A DNA stretch of 64,000 nucleotides, taken from positions 2,604,001 through 2,668,000 of the forward strand of contig NZ_CP060497.1 in assembly GCF_014334135.1 (NCBI RefSeq). The letters run 5' to 3'. The DNA comes from Olivibacter sp. SDN3. Lineage in GTDB: Bacteria > Bacteroidota > Bacteroidia > Sphingobacteriales > Sphingobacteriaceae. The notes beneath the pieces were generated by a model. The model did no database searches, had not been told where the DNA came from, and saw only the letters and a program-made list of their open reading frames with translations. Each line of letters opens with the position of its first letter. The first letter of the stretch is position 1. The position numbers and the translations under genes are program-made. Of this stretch, positions 1-9,398 are shown piece after piece.

Positions 1-1544
1 GGAAAAGTCCAGTGTACGCGCTCAGGCAGTGTTTTGGCCGCTTCCCCCATAAAGTAACGGGGATAAGGTTCAACGTTTCGCCGCTCGCCGGTGAGGCGAT
101 TGATGCGGGTAAGTGTATTGGAGTAGCTGCCGGCATAAAAAATATCTGGATTGAGCGGGTCTTGTGCAATATACCCGCTCTCCCCGCCGCCCACTTCGTA
201 GGCATACCCCATCCCGCTTTTGAGGGAGTTGGTGCGTGAAACCATATGCTGCCAGTCCTCGCTCGGCACAGCTATTGTGCTATTGTCTTGCTGTGCACCG
301 GCCACATGGTATGGAAAATCATTGGTGGCAATGATGTGGTAGAGTTGGGCTGTCGGAAAATCTTGATCGGTCCAGCTTTCTCCTCCATTAACAGAAACGG
401 TGCCGCCACCGTCATTGGCCTCTACCATCCGAAGAGGGTCGTTGGGGTCTATCCATAGATCGTGATTGTCGCCGTGCGGTACCTTGATTTCTTTGTCGAA
501 GGTTTTTCCGCCATCGTTCGACTTAAAAAAGTTTACATTGAGTACGTATACACCGTTTTCATCTTTGGGATCGGCGTATATACGTGTATAATAGAAAGCG
601 CGTTGTCGTAACTTGCGTTCGCTGTTGGTCTGTTGCCAGGTCATCCCGCCATCGTCTGAACGAAATACGCCTCCATCATTGGCTTCAATAATGGCCCATA
701 CCCGTTGCGTGTTTACCGGAGACACCGTGATGCCAATTTTCCCGATGGGATCGGCAGGCAGGCCGGGTTTGTAGGTCAACTCTTCCCATGTTTCACCGCC
801 ATCGCTAGATTTGTAGAACCCGGAAGCACCCCCGCCCCCCCACATTTTCCACGGGGTACGGTAGACTTCCCAAATAGAAGCGTAGATGGTATTGTGATCC
901 TTTGGATCAATGATAAGGTCTTGGGCACCTGCGCGGTCTCCTTTGTAAAGGATCTTTTTCCATGTTTTGCCTCCGTCTACTGTTTTGTATACCCCTCTGT
1001 TTTCATCGGGATTGAAAGGATGGCCTAGCGCTGCGGCATATACAATGTCAGGATTCGTGGGATGAACGCGAATTCGCGAAATGGTTTGGGTTTCTTCCAG
1101 CCCCATATGATGCCAGGTTTTCCCGGCATCTGTAGACTTATAAACGCCATCACCCTGCATAATGTTGCCCCTGAACTCCGATTCGCCCATACCGATATAA
1201 ACGATGTCTGGGTTAGTAAGGGCTGTGGCTACTGCGCCAACAGATGAAGATTTGATTTGCCCGTCGGTGACCGGTTTCCAGGTAGTTCCACCGTCGGTGG
1301 TTTTCCATAAGCCACCGCCCGTAGCACCAAAGTAATATTCATTTGGCCGCTGTGGACTTCCGGTCGCTGCAAGGGACCGCCCGCCCCGATTGGGGCCTAC
1401 ATTCCGATATTCAAGGGTTTTGAACAGGTCGGTAGGTGATTCGCTCTGCGCTTTCCCCGAAAACGGGGAAAGCATTGCAAAGCAAAAAAACACATGAAAC
1501 AAAAGTAGGTCAAGCCGCGTGCGTTGTGGAATGGCTAATATCAT
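1..1544 (-). CDS. Asp-box (BNR)/sortilin-type beta-propeller protein, 3' end outside window
   Basis: The reading frame is open from an ATG at 1544 to the left edge, giving the first 514 residues; the stop lies outside the window. Residues 1-32 look like a signal peptide ending near GKAQS. The rest aligns without large gaps to the protein encoded at 1541-4636, with most residues identical by eye. It has the same Asp-box repeats (for example KTTDGGTTW, KSTDAGKTW, KTVDGGKTW, KSSDGGETW) and the same GPNRGGRS and VPHGDNHDLW segments. The ATG overlaps the stop of the upstream paralogue as ATGA, so the two are very likely translationally coupled and arose by tandem duplication. The family is the VPS10/sortilin-like, exported WD40/YVTN-type propeller proteins of Bacteroidota. 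The substrate is unknown, and I infer a surface or periplasmic role from its SusC/SusD neighbours. Confidence 0.85.
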   Translation of the reverse strand, partial: MILAIPQRTRLDLLLFHVFFCFAMLSPFSGKAQSESPTDLFKTLEYRNVGPNRGGRSLAATGSPQRPNEYYFGATGGGLWKTTDGGTTWKPVTDGQIKSSSVGAVATALTNPDIVYIGMGESEFRGNIMQGDGVYKSTDAGKTWHHMGLEETQTISRIRVHPTNPDIVYAAALGHPFNPDENRGVYKTVDGGKTWKKILYKGDRAGAQDLIIDPKDHNTIYASIWEVYRTPWKMWGGGGASGFYKSSDGGETWEELTYKPGLPADPIGKIGITVSPVNTQRVWAIIEANDGGVFRSDDGGMTWQQTNSERKLRQRAFYYTRIYADPKDENGVYVLNVNFFKSNDGGKTFDKEIKVPHGDNHDLWIDPNDPLRMVEANDGGGTVSVNGGESWTDQDFPTAQLYHIIATNDFPYHVAGAQQDNSTIAVPSEDWQHMVSRTNSLKSGMGYAYEVGGGESGYIAQDPLNPDIFYAGSYSNTLTRINRLTGERRNVEPYPRYFMGEAAKTLPERVHWTF

Positions 1545-4500
1545 AGATCAAGGGTTTTGAGGTACGGTTTTATTTCTTTTGAAGAGAACAAGGTGTCTAA
1601 CTGGCTAAGGTAGGTATTGAGCTCTTCGGTAAGTTCTTCGGTCACCTGATAGGCGCCGGCGGTAGGTTTGGCATCACCTGTTTCTACACTGCGCCAAAGC
1701 GATGCCAAGCGGTTGTTGAGTTTAATAGGAAAATTGAGTGGGTCTTGTGCACTCTGGTTTCGCACCTGATAAAGTGCTTCTTCAATGCTGGAAAGCTGAT
1801 CGAGCATTTTACGGTGCTTTTCTTTATTAGCTTCCATAGCCGCTTTCATTTTCCTTATCTTAATCACGGCCTCATTGGCTAAGCTGGTTTTATTGCGGAG
1901 GTCGATGGCCAGTTTAAATTGCTCCATAACGTCGGCCTCACTGACGCCTTTTAGCCGGGGGTCTAATTTAATCTGCAGCTGTTCTGTGAAGGTTTCGCCG
2001 TCAACAGTTAGTTTGACTTGGTACTCGCCGGGAGGCGCAAAAGGGCCTAACTGCGGGCGGCCACTCCAGATAATCATGCCATCGAAGCTAGTGGCCCCGG
2101 GATAACGGAGGTTCCACTGAAAATTATTTAGACCAGCTTTCATACTGGGCATTTGCTGTACAGCATATCTTCCACCGGTATCTTCCTGCCCTGTTTCATC
2201 GGGAGTGCCTTGATAGGCAATGACGGTATCTCCCTGTGCATTGAATATCTCGACGCGCAACGTCTGTGGAACTTTGGGTAGGTAATATTGTATCAACCCT
2301 TCTTCTATACGTCGAACTGCAGGGTAGGTGTTGAATAGGTGAGGTTCTTCGAGATTTACGGTAGCCAGTTGGCGAAGGGGTGCGATGTCGTCCAGAATGT
2401 ATATTGATCGGCCATGCGTGCCAATGACTAGGTCTTTTTCGGTAACAATAAGGTCGGATACCTGCGTATCGGGAAGATCGAACTGAAGAGGTAGCCATTG
2501 GGCGCCATCGTTGTAAGATACCCAAACGCCATGTTCCGTACCGGCATAGAGCAACCCCGGTACTACGAGGTCTTCGCGTATGCTGTGCACATAATCGTCT
2601 TCGCCTATGCCTTGGACAATTTTCGTCCAGGTCTTTCCGTAATCTTTGGTTTTCCAGATATAGGGTGCCCGATCATCCATCTGGTAGCGTTTAGCGGCCA
2701 CGTAGGCAGTACCCGGATGATGGGGTGATTCTTCAATAATGCTTACCCGCGTATTTTGTACCATGTCTGGAGGGGTGATATTTGTCCAATTTTTGCCGTG
2801 GTCGCGTGTGATGTGTATGAGTCCATCATCAGAACCCGCCCATATTACCTGCTCATCATGGTGGGATGGGGCCAGGGCAAATACCGTGGCATAGATCTCC
2901 GGTCCGTTCATATCACGGGTGATCTCTCCACCACTTATGCCCAAGGTGGTGGTGTCTGCATAAGTGAGGTCTGGGCTGATCTTGTCCCAGGATTGGCCTT
3001 CATTGCTGCTTACCCAAACATGCTGTGAGCAGGTGTAGAGCTTATTTGGATTTTTAGGAGAGAAGACAATAGGAAAAGTCCATTGCCACCGCTCGGGCAA
3101 TACTTTAGCCTCTTCTCCGGAAAAGAAACGAGGATAAACCTGCACATCTCGGATTTGACCGGTGCTACGATTGATTCGTGTCAAGAGTGCTCCCTGGCTC
3201 CCTGCGTAAAAGATATCCGGATCTTTAGGATCTTGTGCAATATAACCGCTTTCCCCTCCACCGACGCTATAGGCGTAGCCAAGACCGGATTTGATACTGT
3301 TGGTGCGGGTACTCATGTGCGACCAATCATCACTGGGTACAGCAATAGTGGTGTTGTCTTGCTGGGCTCCAGCTACATGATAGGGGAAATCGGAGGTCAC
3401 CATAATATGGTAGAGCTGTGCCGTGGGAAAATCTTCGTCGGTCCAGGTGTCGCCACCATTTAGTGAAATGGTGCCCCCACCGTCATTTGCTTCGGCCAAC
3501 CTATTGGAGTCATCTGCGGCAATCCAAAGATCGTGGTTATCGCCGTGTGGTACGCGGATGGTTTTGTCGAAGGTCACGCCGCCATCACTGGATTTATAAA
3601 AACCTACATTTAACCCGTACACGCCGTCGCGATCTAAGGGGTCTGCCACTAGACGTGAATAATAAAAGGCCCGTTGTCGGAGTTTCCGCTCATTATTTAC
3701 AAGCTGCCATGTGGCACCGGCATCATCCGAGCGATACACGCCTCCGTCTTCGGCCTCTACCACCGCCCATACCCGCTTGGAGTCTACCGGCGAAACAGCG
3801 ACACCAATCTTACCTACCGTACCGGTGGGTAGGCCGGGTTTTCGGGTGAGCTCTTCCCAGCTTTCGCCGCCATCGGTAGATTTGAAAATACCTGAGGCGC
3901 CACCCCCACCCCACATTTTATAGGGTGTTCGATAGACCTGCCAGATTGTGGCATATAAGGTTTCTGGATTGTTGACGTCGATAACAAGATCTACTGCACC
4001 CGCTTTATCGCCCTTATACAGCACTTTTTTCCAGGTTTTTCCGCCGTCGGTTGTTTTGAATACGCCTCGTTCTTCATTGGGTCCAAAAGGATGGCCAAGT
4101 ACCGCCGTATAAACAATATCGGGGTTGGTGGGATGTATGCGTATCCGGGCAATAGCCTGGGAGTTTTTTAGCCCGACATGTTGCCAGGTTTTTCCGGCAT
4201 CCGCTGATTTATAAATGCCATCACCCTGCATGATGTTGCCCCGAAACTGTACCTCGCCTGTGCCAATATACACCATATCAGGATTGCTCTCTGAAACGGC
4301 CACTGCACCTACTGATGAACTATTGATCTGTCCATCGGTAACGGGTTTCCAGGTCAGCCCGCCATCGATGGTTTTCCATAGACCGCCCCCCACAGCGCCG
4401 AAATAGTATTCGTTCTTGCGCTTGGTGCTGCCGGCAATACCGAGTGACCGCCCTCCACGATTTGGGCCAATGTTTCGCCATGACATGGATTGCAGGATCT

Positions 4501-4636
4501 CCTGCTTATTGGGTGTAACATCGCTGACCTGTGCTTGTGCACATAGGGGTGCTAGCCAAATGCCAACAAATAGGTAAAGGAACCAGTGGTTTTTCTGTTG
4601 GCGGATGCTGTGCTTGGGAAATGTTGATTGTTCCAT
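1541..4636 (-). CDS. Asp-box (BNR)/sortilin-type beta-propeller protein, full length
   Basis: This protein has 1031 residues when started at the ATG at 4636. That start gives MEQSTFPKHS followed by a signal peptide ending near CAQAQ; a longer frame from 4690 would run back into the SusD gene. Residues about 40-750 carry many Asp boxes (KSADAGKTW, KTTDGGKTW, KSTDGGESW, RSDDAGATW, KSSDGGVTF, VSSNEGQSW), typical of two sortilin/VPS10-like ten-bladed propellers. The last 280 residues form a separate C-terminal region: a beta-rich part containing PFAPPGEYQVKL, then a helical, coiled-coil-like tail rich in Lys and Glu (about residues 900-1020). It lies 13 bp downstream of SusD and overlaps its own paralogue by 4 nt. 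Some database entries of this type are called glycosyl hydrolase, but no catalytic residues can be assigned here. A peptide- or glycan-binding or hydrolysing role is possible. Confidence 0.88.
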   Translation of the reverse strand: MEQSTFPKHSIRQQKNHWFLYLFVGIWLAPLCAQAQVSDVTPNKQEILQSMSWRNIGPNRGGRSLGIAGSTKRKNEYYFGAVGGGLWKTIDGGLTWKPVTDGQINSSSVGAVAVSESNPDMVYIGTGEVQFRGNIMQGDGIYKSADAGKTWQHVGLKNSQAIARIRIHPTNPDIVYTAVLGHPFGPNEERGVFKTTDGGKTWKKVLYKGDKAGAVDLVIDVNNPETLYATIWQVYRTPYKMWGGGGASGIFKSTDGGESWEELTRKPGLPTGTVGKIGVAVSPVDSKRVWAVVEAEDGGVYRSDDAGATWQLVNNERKLRQRAFYYSRLVADPLDRDGVYGLNVGFYKSSDGGVTFDKTIRVPHGDNHDLWIAADDSNRLAEANDGGGTISLNGGDTWTDEDFPTAQLYHIMVTSDFPYHVAGAQQDNTTIAVPSDDWSHMSTRTNSIKSGLGYAYSVGGGESGYIAQDPKDPDIFYAGSQGALLTRINRSTGQIRDVQVYPRFFSGEEAKVLPERWQWTFPIVFSPKNPNKLYTCSQHVWVSSNEGQSWDKISPDLTYADTTTLGISGGEITRDMNGPEIYATVFALAPSHHDEQVIWAGSDDGLIHITRDHGKNWTNITPPDMVQNTRVSIIEESPHHPGTAYVAAKRYQMDDRAPYIWKTKDYGKTWTKIVQGIGEDDYVHSIREDLVVPGLLYAGTEHGVWVSYNDGAQWLPLQFDLPDTQVSDLIVTEKDLVIGTHGRSIYILDDIAPLRQLATVNLEEPHLFNTYPAVRRIEEGLIQYYLPKVPQTLRVEIFNAQGDTVIAYQGTPDETGQEDTGGRYAVQQMPSMKAGLNNFQWNLRYPGATSFDGMIIWSGRPQLGPFAPPGEYQVKLTVDGETFTEQLQIKLDPRLKGVSEADVMEQFKLAIDLRNKTSLANEAVIKIRKMKAAMEANKEKHRKMLDQLSSIEEALYQVRNQSAQDPLNFPIKLNNRLASLWRSVETGDAKPTAGAYQVTEELTEELNTYLSQLDTLFSSKEIKPYLKTLDL

Positions 4637-4649
4637 AAAGTTTAAGTTT

Positions 4650-6062
4650 TTATTGATATGCGCTGTTTTGTACCATGTTTGGATTTGCATTTATCTCGAA
4701 AAGTGGAATGGGAAATAGGGCGCGCTCAAGATTGGTGAAGCTGATGCTGTTTGGCGCATTTAACCGGGGGATATTGGAGACGGTTTCCTGTGCCTGTCCG
4801 GTGCGGATCAAATCAAAAAAACTGTGTCCTTCGAAGGCAAATTCTAACTGCTGTTCTTCCCATATATAGGCTAGAAGTGTATTCGGATCAGTGGTGTTAT
4901 GTGGTTGTGCTCCAGCTCGCTCTCTTATCATATTTAGGTCTGCCAATGCACCTTCGAGGTCAACGCCACTGATCACCTTGGCTTCTGCACGGTTGAGGTA
5001 CATCTCGGCAATGCGGATGACGTGTATGTTATCAATATTGCCTGACTTGTTATATTTGGTGGGATAATAAACACGGGCGCTGTTTTCATAAGCATATAGG
5101 GTGCCCCGTACGTCATCGGGATCAGCCTGGGCCTTTTCTACAAATGAGGGGTGGCAGGCTAAATCGCCCCGGCCACCTTGGCTGGTAGGGAAATACCAGT
5201 TACGTACACCGCTTTGATCGGCATTATTAAAATTGAGTTCGAAGATGGATTCTGTACTGAGCTTGGTGGCAAAAATGTCGGTATATGACGGATTAAGGTT
5301 GTAGGTGTTCTGGGTGGCAATTACAGCATCAGCATAACTAATGCAGGAAGCAAAGTCGCGTGTATAAAGATAAAGTCTGGAGAGTAGTGCACGGGCCGCG
5401 CCTTTTGATGCACGCGAACGGTCACTGGATTCGGGAAGTAGATCCAAGGCTCGCAAGAGATCGGTCTCTACATAGGCATAACTATCGGCGAGCGAAGTTC
5501 TGGCGGGTTCTGAAAGCACGCCGCGCTCCTCTTCATTGACAATGGCGACACCTAAGCTGCCCACGACCTCGGGATATCCGCCGAAAATCCGGATAAGATC
5601 AAAGTATGCCAGGGCACGAACAAAATAAGCTTCGCCCAGCATGCTGCTTCGTTGCGTATCTGTGAGGTCTTCAAGTGTTGGAAGGACCGAAATAATGGTA
5701 TTGGCCACATAAACGGTTTTATAAGCTCTGCTATAAAAATAACCGATTTCCGTGTTGCCGGTAGAGTTCTGGTAGGTGTCCATTTCACGGTAAAAATCCC
5801 AGGTGCCGATACTTTGTGCCTGATCACTTGATACGTCGCTCATGATCAGAAAATTACGGCCGTAATAATTGCCGTCTTGGAGTTGGTTGTATAAGCCGGC
5901 GACGGCTGCTTCGGCTCCGCGGGCATCCGCAATGGCGATCTCTTCACTGAGCTCGTTACGGGGATCTTGTTGAAGTATGCTGTTACATCCCGAAGTTGTT
6001 AGCAAAACGGCGTAATAGCACAATATCAGTTTGGTTTTTTTAAGAATAGGGTACTTATTCAT
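4650..6062 (-). CDS. SusD/RagB-family outer-membrane lipoprotein
   Basis: This is a 470-residue surface-exposed, nutrient-binding lipoprotein that caps the SusC channel encoded just upstream. The N-terminus is a lipoprotein signal with lipobox TTSGC and lipidated Cys26. The mature protein has the SusD layout: an N-terminal part with a Gly-Ala-Glu-Ala-Ala-Val-Ala-Gly-Leu-Tyr helix, TPR-like helices with MLGEAYFVRALAYFDLIRIFGG, and the C-terminal EMYLNRAEA and FEGHSFFDLIR signatures. I prefer the ATG at 6062 to the TTG at 6071. It lies 20 bp after SusC and 13 bp before the propeller gene, so SusC, SusD and the propeller pair look like one transcript. The ligand is not predictable from sequence. 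Confidence 0.93.
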   Translation of the reverse strand: MNKYPILKKTKLILCYYAVLLTTSGCNSILQQDPRNELSEEIAIADARGAEAAVAGLYNQLQDGNYYGRNFLIMSDVSSDQAQSIGTWDFYREMDTYQNSTGNTEIGYFYSRAYKTVYVANTIISVLPTLEDLTDTQRSSMLGEAYFVRALAYFDLIRIFGGYPEVVGSLGVAIVNEEERGVLSEPARTSLADSYAYVETDLLRALDLLPESSDRSRASKGAARALLSRLYLYTRDFASCISYADAVIATQNTYNLNPSYTDIFATKLSTESIFELNFNNADQSGVRNWYFPTSQGGRGDLACHPSFVEKAQADPDDVRGTLYAYENSARVYYPTKYNKSGNIDNIHVIRIAEMYLNRAEAKVISGVDLEGALADLNMIRERAGAQPHNTTDPNTLLAYIWEEQQLEFAFEGHSFFDLIRTGQAQETVSNIPRLNAPNSISFTNLERALFPIPLFEINANPNMVQNSAYQ

Positions 6063-6082
6063 AATTGACAACGGATTAACAG

Positions 6083-9040
6083 TTAAAAATTAAAGCTCAG
6101 ACCCGCCATAAACGTGCGCGGCTGCGGCATGGTGTAAAACTCAATACCCTGCGTAAGGGCGTTTGATGCGGTGCCGGTTAATTCGGGATCTAAGCCCGTA
6201 TAATTGGTAACCGTAAACACATTTTGACCGGAAATATAGACGCGTGCACCTGTCATGCCTATTTTGTTGGCAAGGGTTGGCGGTAGGCTATAGCCGAGCG
6301 TGATATTTTTTAGGCGTAGGTATGAGCCATCTTCCAAAAATCGGGAAGGACGCAGATCAGACGCGTAGTTGTCTGCGGTCATTCTAGGAATCATCGTGAT
6401 GTCACCCGGTTGCTGCCAACGGTCGACTTGGCTAATAGAGAAGTTGGTGCTCCGTGTACCGCCATGTTCCTGAAAAAATCTGTTCCAGTTCAATTGATCG
6501 TTGCCATAGGAATATTGTAGAAAAAACATCAAGTCAAAGCCCTTGTACTTGAGCGTATTGGTAATACCGCCGAAGAAATCAGGATTGGCGTTACCAACAA
6601 TACGGCGATCGTTGTTTACGTCGAACGCGCCATCGCCATTAACGTCTTCAAATTCAATGTCGCCGGTTTGCGGGTTTACGCCTATTTGTGGATGGAGATA
6701 AAAAGAAAACATTTGACCGCCTTCTTCATAGCGATAGATGTCGCGGTTATAAACATTGAAAGGAGCCGCTAATCGCATAATTTTGTTTCTGTTAGTAGCA
6801 ATATTAAACGCTAAATCCCATTTTAGGGCGCTTCCTGGCCCTAGGACAGCCGCATTAATGCCCAGCTCAACACCACGGTTGCGCATTTCTCCAAAATTCT
6901 GGGTAAGCTCATCGAAACCGGTGGTGCGCGGAATGGATACCGCTAAAAGGAGATCTTTGGTGTCTTTGTTGTAATAATCGGCATCAATATGGATGCGATC
7001 ATTGAATAGGCCAAACTCAATGCCGATGTCCAATTGGTTGGTGGTTTCCCATTTTAGGCCGGGATTGGCTAATTGGGTGGGGGCTATGCCCGCCAGATCT
7101 GCATAAGCACCCCCTCCCCATAGCCCCAGTGACTGAAAATCGTTAATGCCGCTTTGATTTCCGGTAACACCGTAACTGCCTCTCAGCTTAATGGTACTGA
7201 GAATACCTAAGTTTTGCATGAACTGTTCTTCGGTGAGCACCCATCCCAGACCCACGGAAGGAAAAGTTCCCCATTGGTATTCTGATCCGAAACGGGAAGA
7301 ACCATCACGCCTTAGGTTTAATGTGAATAAATATTTTGATTGATAATTGTAATCTACGCGAGAAAATAGTGATGCAATACCATAACTGGTGCTCGTTGAA
7401 CTGGATCGTAACACAGCGGCGGCTACAATTTCCTGGAAGCTGTCTGAAGGAAAGCCTTGGCCAACAGATTCTGCAACATCATTGCGAGACTCTTGTAAGG
7501 TTGTTCCGATAAGAGCATTCAGATTATGTCCGCCCGTTTGAAAGCGATAGCTCAATACATTTTCCTGTATCCAATTGGAATTATTCGTCCCGAGGCGTGT
7601 AGCGACACCACCAACAGCCGATCCGTTATTGGTTTTGGAATTATCATACACGCTTTCGGCTACATTGCTGTAATCAAGACTGAAGTTCGATTTCAACTTG
7701 AGGTTGGGAATGAATTCATACTCGGCAAATACAGTACCTAAAAACCGATTGGTAAGCATGCTTATGGTGGTTTCATTAACTGCTGCCAGTGGATTTTCAA
7801 ACGTCGGGATTTTATAGTACGATCCATCTTCGTTATAATAACCCTCGTTAGGTGGATAAAAGAATGTACCTTCCAGACCGCCTGAAATATTGTCGTCATT
7901 ACGGAGACGGCCTCTACGGTTGCGTGAATACAAGATGCTCGTTCCCATGTTGAGTTTCTTGACAGGTGTGAAATCAATATTGGCTCTACCTGTGGTACGA
8001 TTGAAATCAGAATTCTTGATGATGCCTTCTTGCAGGAAGTTGTTCCCCGATATCATATAACGTACGTTTTCGCCACCGCCACTAATGGATAAATCGATGT
8101 TCCGAAGTTGTCCATCTTGTACAATGGGGGATGCCCAATCTGTGCTGGAAGCCGCGGCAGGATTGGCGTAGGGGGCTTCCATTCCGGCATTGGTGGCAAC
8201 CTCATTCATGAGTGTTTCAAATTCGGGTCCGTCTACAACTCCCGGTCGTTTAATCATGCTTTGACTACCTATGTATGATCCAATATTGATGGTTGCCTTT
8301 CTGTTAGCGCCTCTCTTTGTGGTGATCAATACCACTCCGTTGGCAGCCCGGGCGCCGTAGATTGCAGTAGCAGAGGCATCCTTTAAAACTTCCATGGATT
8401 CAATATCTGCCGGGTTGATATCTGCCATTGGATTGGTAATTCCACCACCGACACTTAGACCCGACAGGTTTTCCGATTGCATTGGGATGCCATCGATAAC
8501 ATATAAGGGTTCGCTAGAGGCGTTAATGGATGAGGTTCCGCGGATACGTACGGAAACTCCCCCGCCGGGGGTGCCTGAATTGGAATTTACCTGAACCCCT
8601 GACGCTCTCCCCTGTAATAATTGATCACTACTGGAAGCGGGTATATTGGCAATTTCCTCTGCTTTAACCTGTGAAATAGCACTGGTAACCGTACGTCGCG
8701 ATTGCGCACCGCCGTAGCCCGTTATGACCACTTCTGACATGAGGTTAGCGACCTCATGTAGTTCAACGCTTACCTGTTGCTGGTTGGTAATGGTGAGCTC
8801 CTGTGTCTCATAACCCAGAAAGCTGAAGACTAGGATTGATCCGGAAGACGCTTGGATTTGATAGGAGCCATCTGTTGCCGTTTTTGTACCCATTGTAGTT
8901 CCTTTTATCACTACACTGACGCCGGCTAAGGGTGACTTGTCTTCTTCCGCCGTCACTTTACCGGTAATGGTTTGTGCTTGGGCATAGCTCAAGTGCGTAA
9001 ACGTGATGAAAAGGATAAGTAAAAATTGATTTGGTTTCAT
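6083..9040 (-). CDS. SusC/RagA-family TonB-linked outer-membrane transporter
   Basis: This 985-residue protein imports a ligand captured by its SusD partner, driven by TonB. A signal peptide ends at YAQAQ. A carboxypeptidase-regulatory-like domain (about residues 24-100: TITGKVTAEEDKSPLAGVSV) is followed by a plug domain with the SusC signatures SVRIRGTSSINASSEPLYVI, IESMEVLKDASATAIYGARA and NGVVLITTKRG. A 22-stranded barrel ends in FMAGLSFNF with a terminal Phe. It is first in the minus-strand operon with SusD and two propeller proteins. No sigma/anti-sigma pair, hybrid two-component sensor or SusR gene adjoins it, so its regulation is not evident. The accompanying propellers, rather than carbohydrate-active enzymes, make a protein or peptide ligand as plausible as a glycan. 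Confidence 0.95.
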   Translation of the reverse strand: MKPNQFLLILFITFTHLSYAQAQTITGKVTAEEDKSPLAGVSVVIKGTTMGTKTATDGSYQIQASSGSILVFSFLGYETQELTITNQQQVSVELHEVANLMSEVVITGYGGAQSRRTVTSAISQVKAEEIANIPASSSDQLLQGRASGVQVNSNSGTPGGGVSVRIRGTSSINASSEPLYVIDGIPMQSENLSGLSVGGGITNPMADINPADIESMEVLKDASATAIYGARAANGVVLITTKRGANRKATINIGSYIGSQSMIKRPGVVDGPEFETLMNEVATNAGMEAPYANPAAASSTDWASPIVQDGQLRNIDLSISGGGENVRYMISGNNFLQEGIIKNSDFNRTTGRANIDFTPVKKLNMGTSILYSRNRRGRLRNDDNISGGLEGTFFYPPNEGYYNEDGSYYKIPTFENPLAAVNETTISMLTNRFLGTVFAEYEFIPNLKLKSNFSLDYSNVAESVYDNSKTNNGSAVGGVATRLGTNNSNWIQENVLSYRFQTGGHNLNALIGTTLQESRNDVAESVGQGFPSDSFQEIVAAAVLRSSSTSTSYGIASLFSRVDYNYQSKYLFTLNLRRDGSSRFGSEYQWGTFPSVGLGWVLTEEQFMQNLGILSTIKLRGSYGVTGNQSGINDFQSLGLWGGGAYADLAGIAPTQLANPGLKWETTNQLDIGIEFGLFNDRIHIDADYYNKDTKDLLLAVSIPRTTGFDELTQNFGEMRNRGVELGINAAVLGPGSALKWDLAFNIATNRNKIMRLAAPFNVYNRDIYRYEEGGQMFSFYLHPQIGVNPQTGDIEFEDVNGDGAFDVNNDRRIVGNANPDFFGGITNTLKYKGFDLMFFLQYSYGNDQLNWNRFFQEHGGTRSTNFSISQVDRWQQPGDITMIPRMTADNYASDLRPSRFLEDGSYLRLKNITLGYSLPPTLANKIGMTGARVYISGQNVFTVTNYTGLDPELTGTASNALTQGIEFYTMPQPRTFMAGLSFNF

Positions 9041-9398
9041 ATGAAAACTTATTTAGTGGTAGTCGAACGTTTCTGTAAACCAAAAATCAATCAATCCTGC
9101 GGCAATGGTTTGTTTGATTAGTTGTTAAAAATTACTCTGCAATATTAAGTTATTTTTATTTTTTGTGGTAAAAAAATGAAAATTCAGTAATTTTTATCAA
9201 TTTTTATTACGTATGCAGGAAAATAATAAAGTTGAAGGTGTTTGATTTGTGTTTTTATCAGTAAAATTTTTTATGAATCCAATAAAATGCGGTAAAAATT
9301 ATTTTTGTGTAAATGTTTTAGGGTTTAATGTTATTTATTTTATAATAAATCTTGCTTTTTGTTAATAGCTTTGTATGTGTTAATAAAATAATTAGCTC
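9041..9398. other. AT-rich divergent intergenic region
   Basis: This 358-bp gap separates the minus-strand SusC operon from the plus-strand TonB receptor. It is strongly AT-rich, with long A and T runs and no credible ORF. The only clear promoter element is the plus-strand TAGCTTTG at 9366-9373. On the minus strand I find only an imperfect -7 candidate (TAATATTG, 9140-9147, one mismatch), which would give the SusC transcript a leader of about 100 nt. Confidence 0.6.
9366..9373 (+). promoter_or_regulatory. Bacteroidota -7 promoter box
   Basis: TAGCTTTG matches the TAnnTTTG -7 consensus exactly. Transcription would begin near 9380, about 20 nt before the ATG at 9399. This supports that ATG over downstream alternatives. 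The -33 element is weak; only T-rich sequence lies at the expected distance. Confidence 0.5.
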
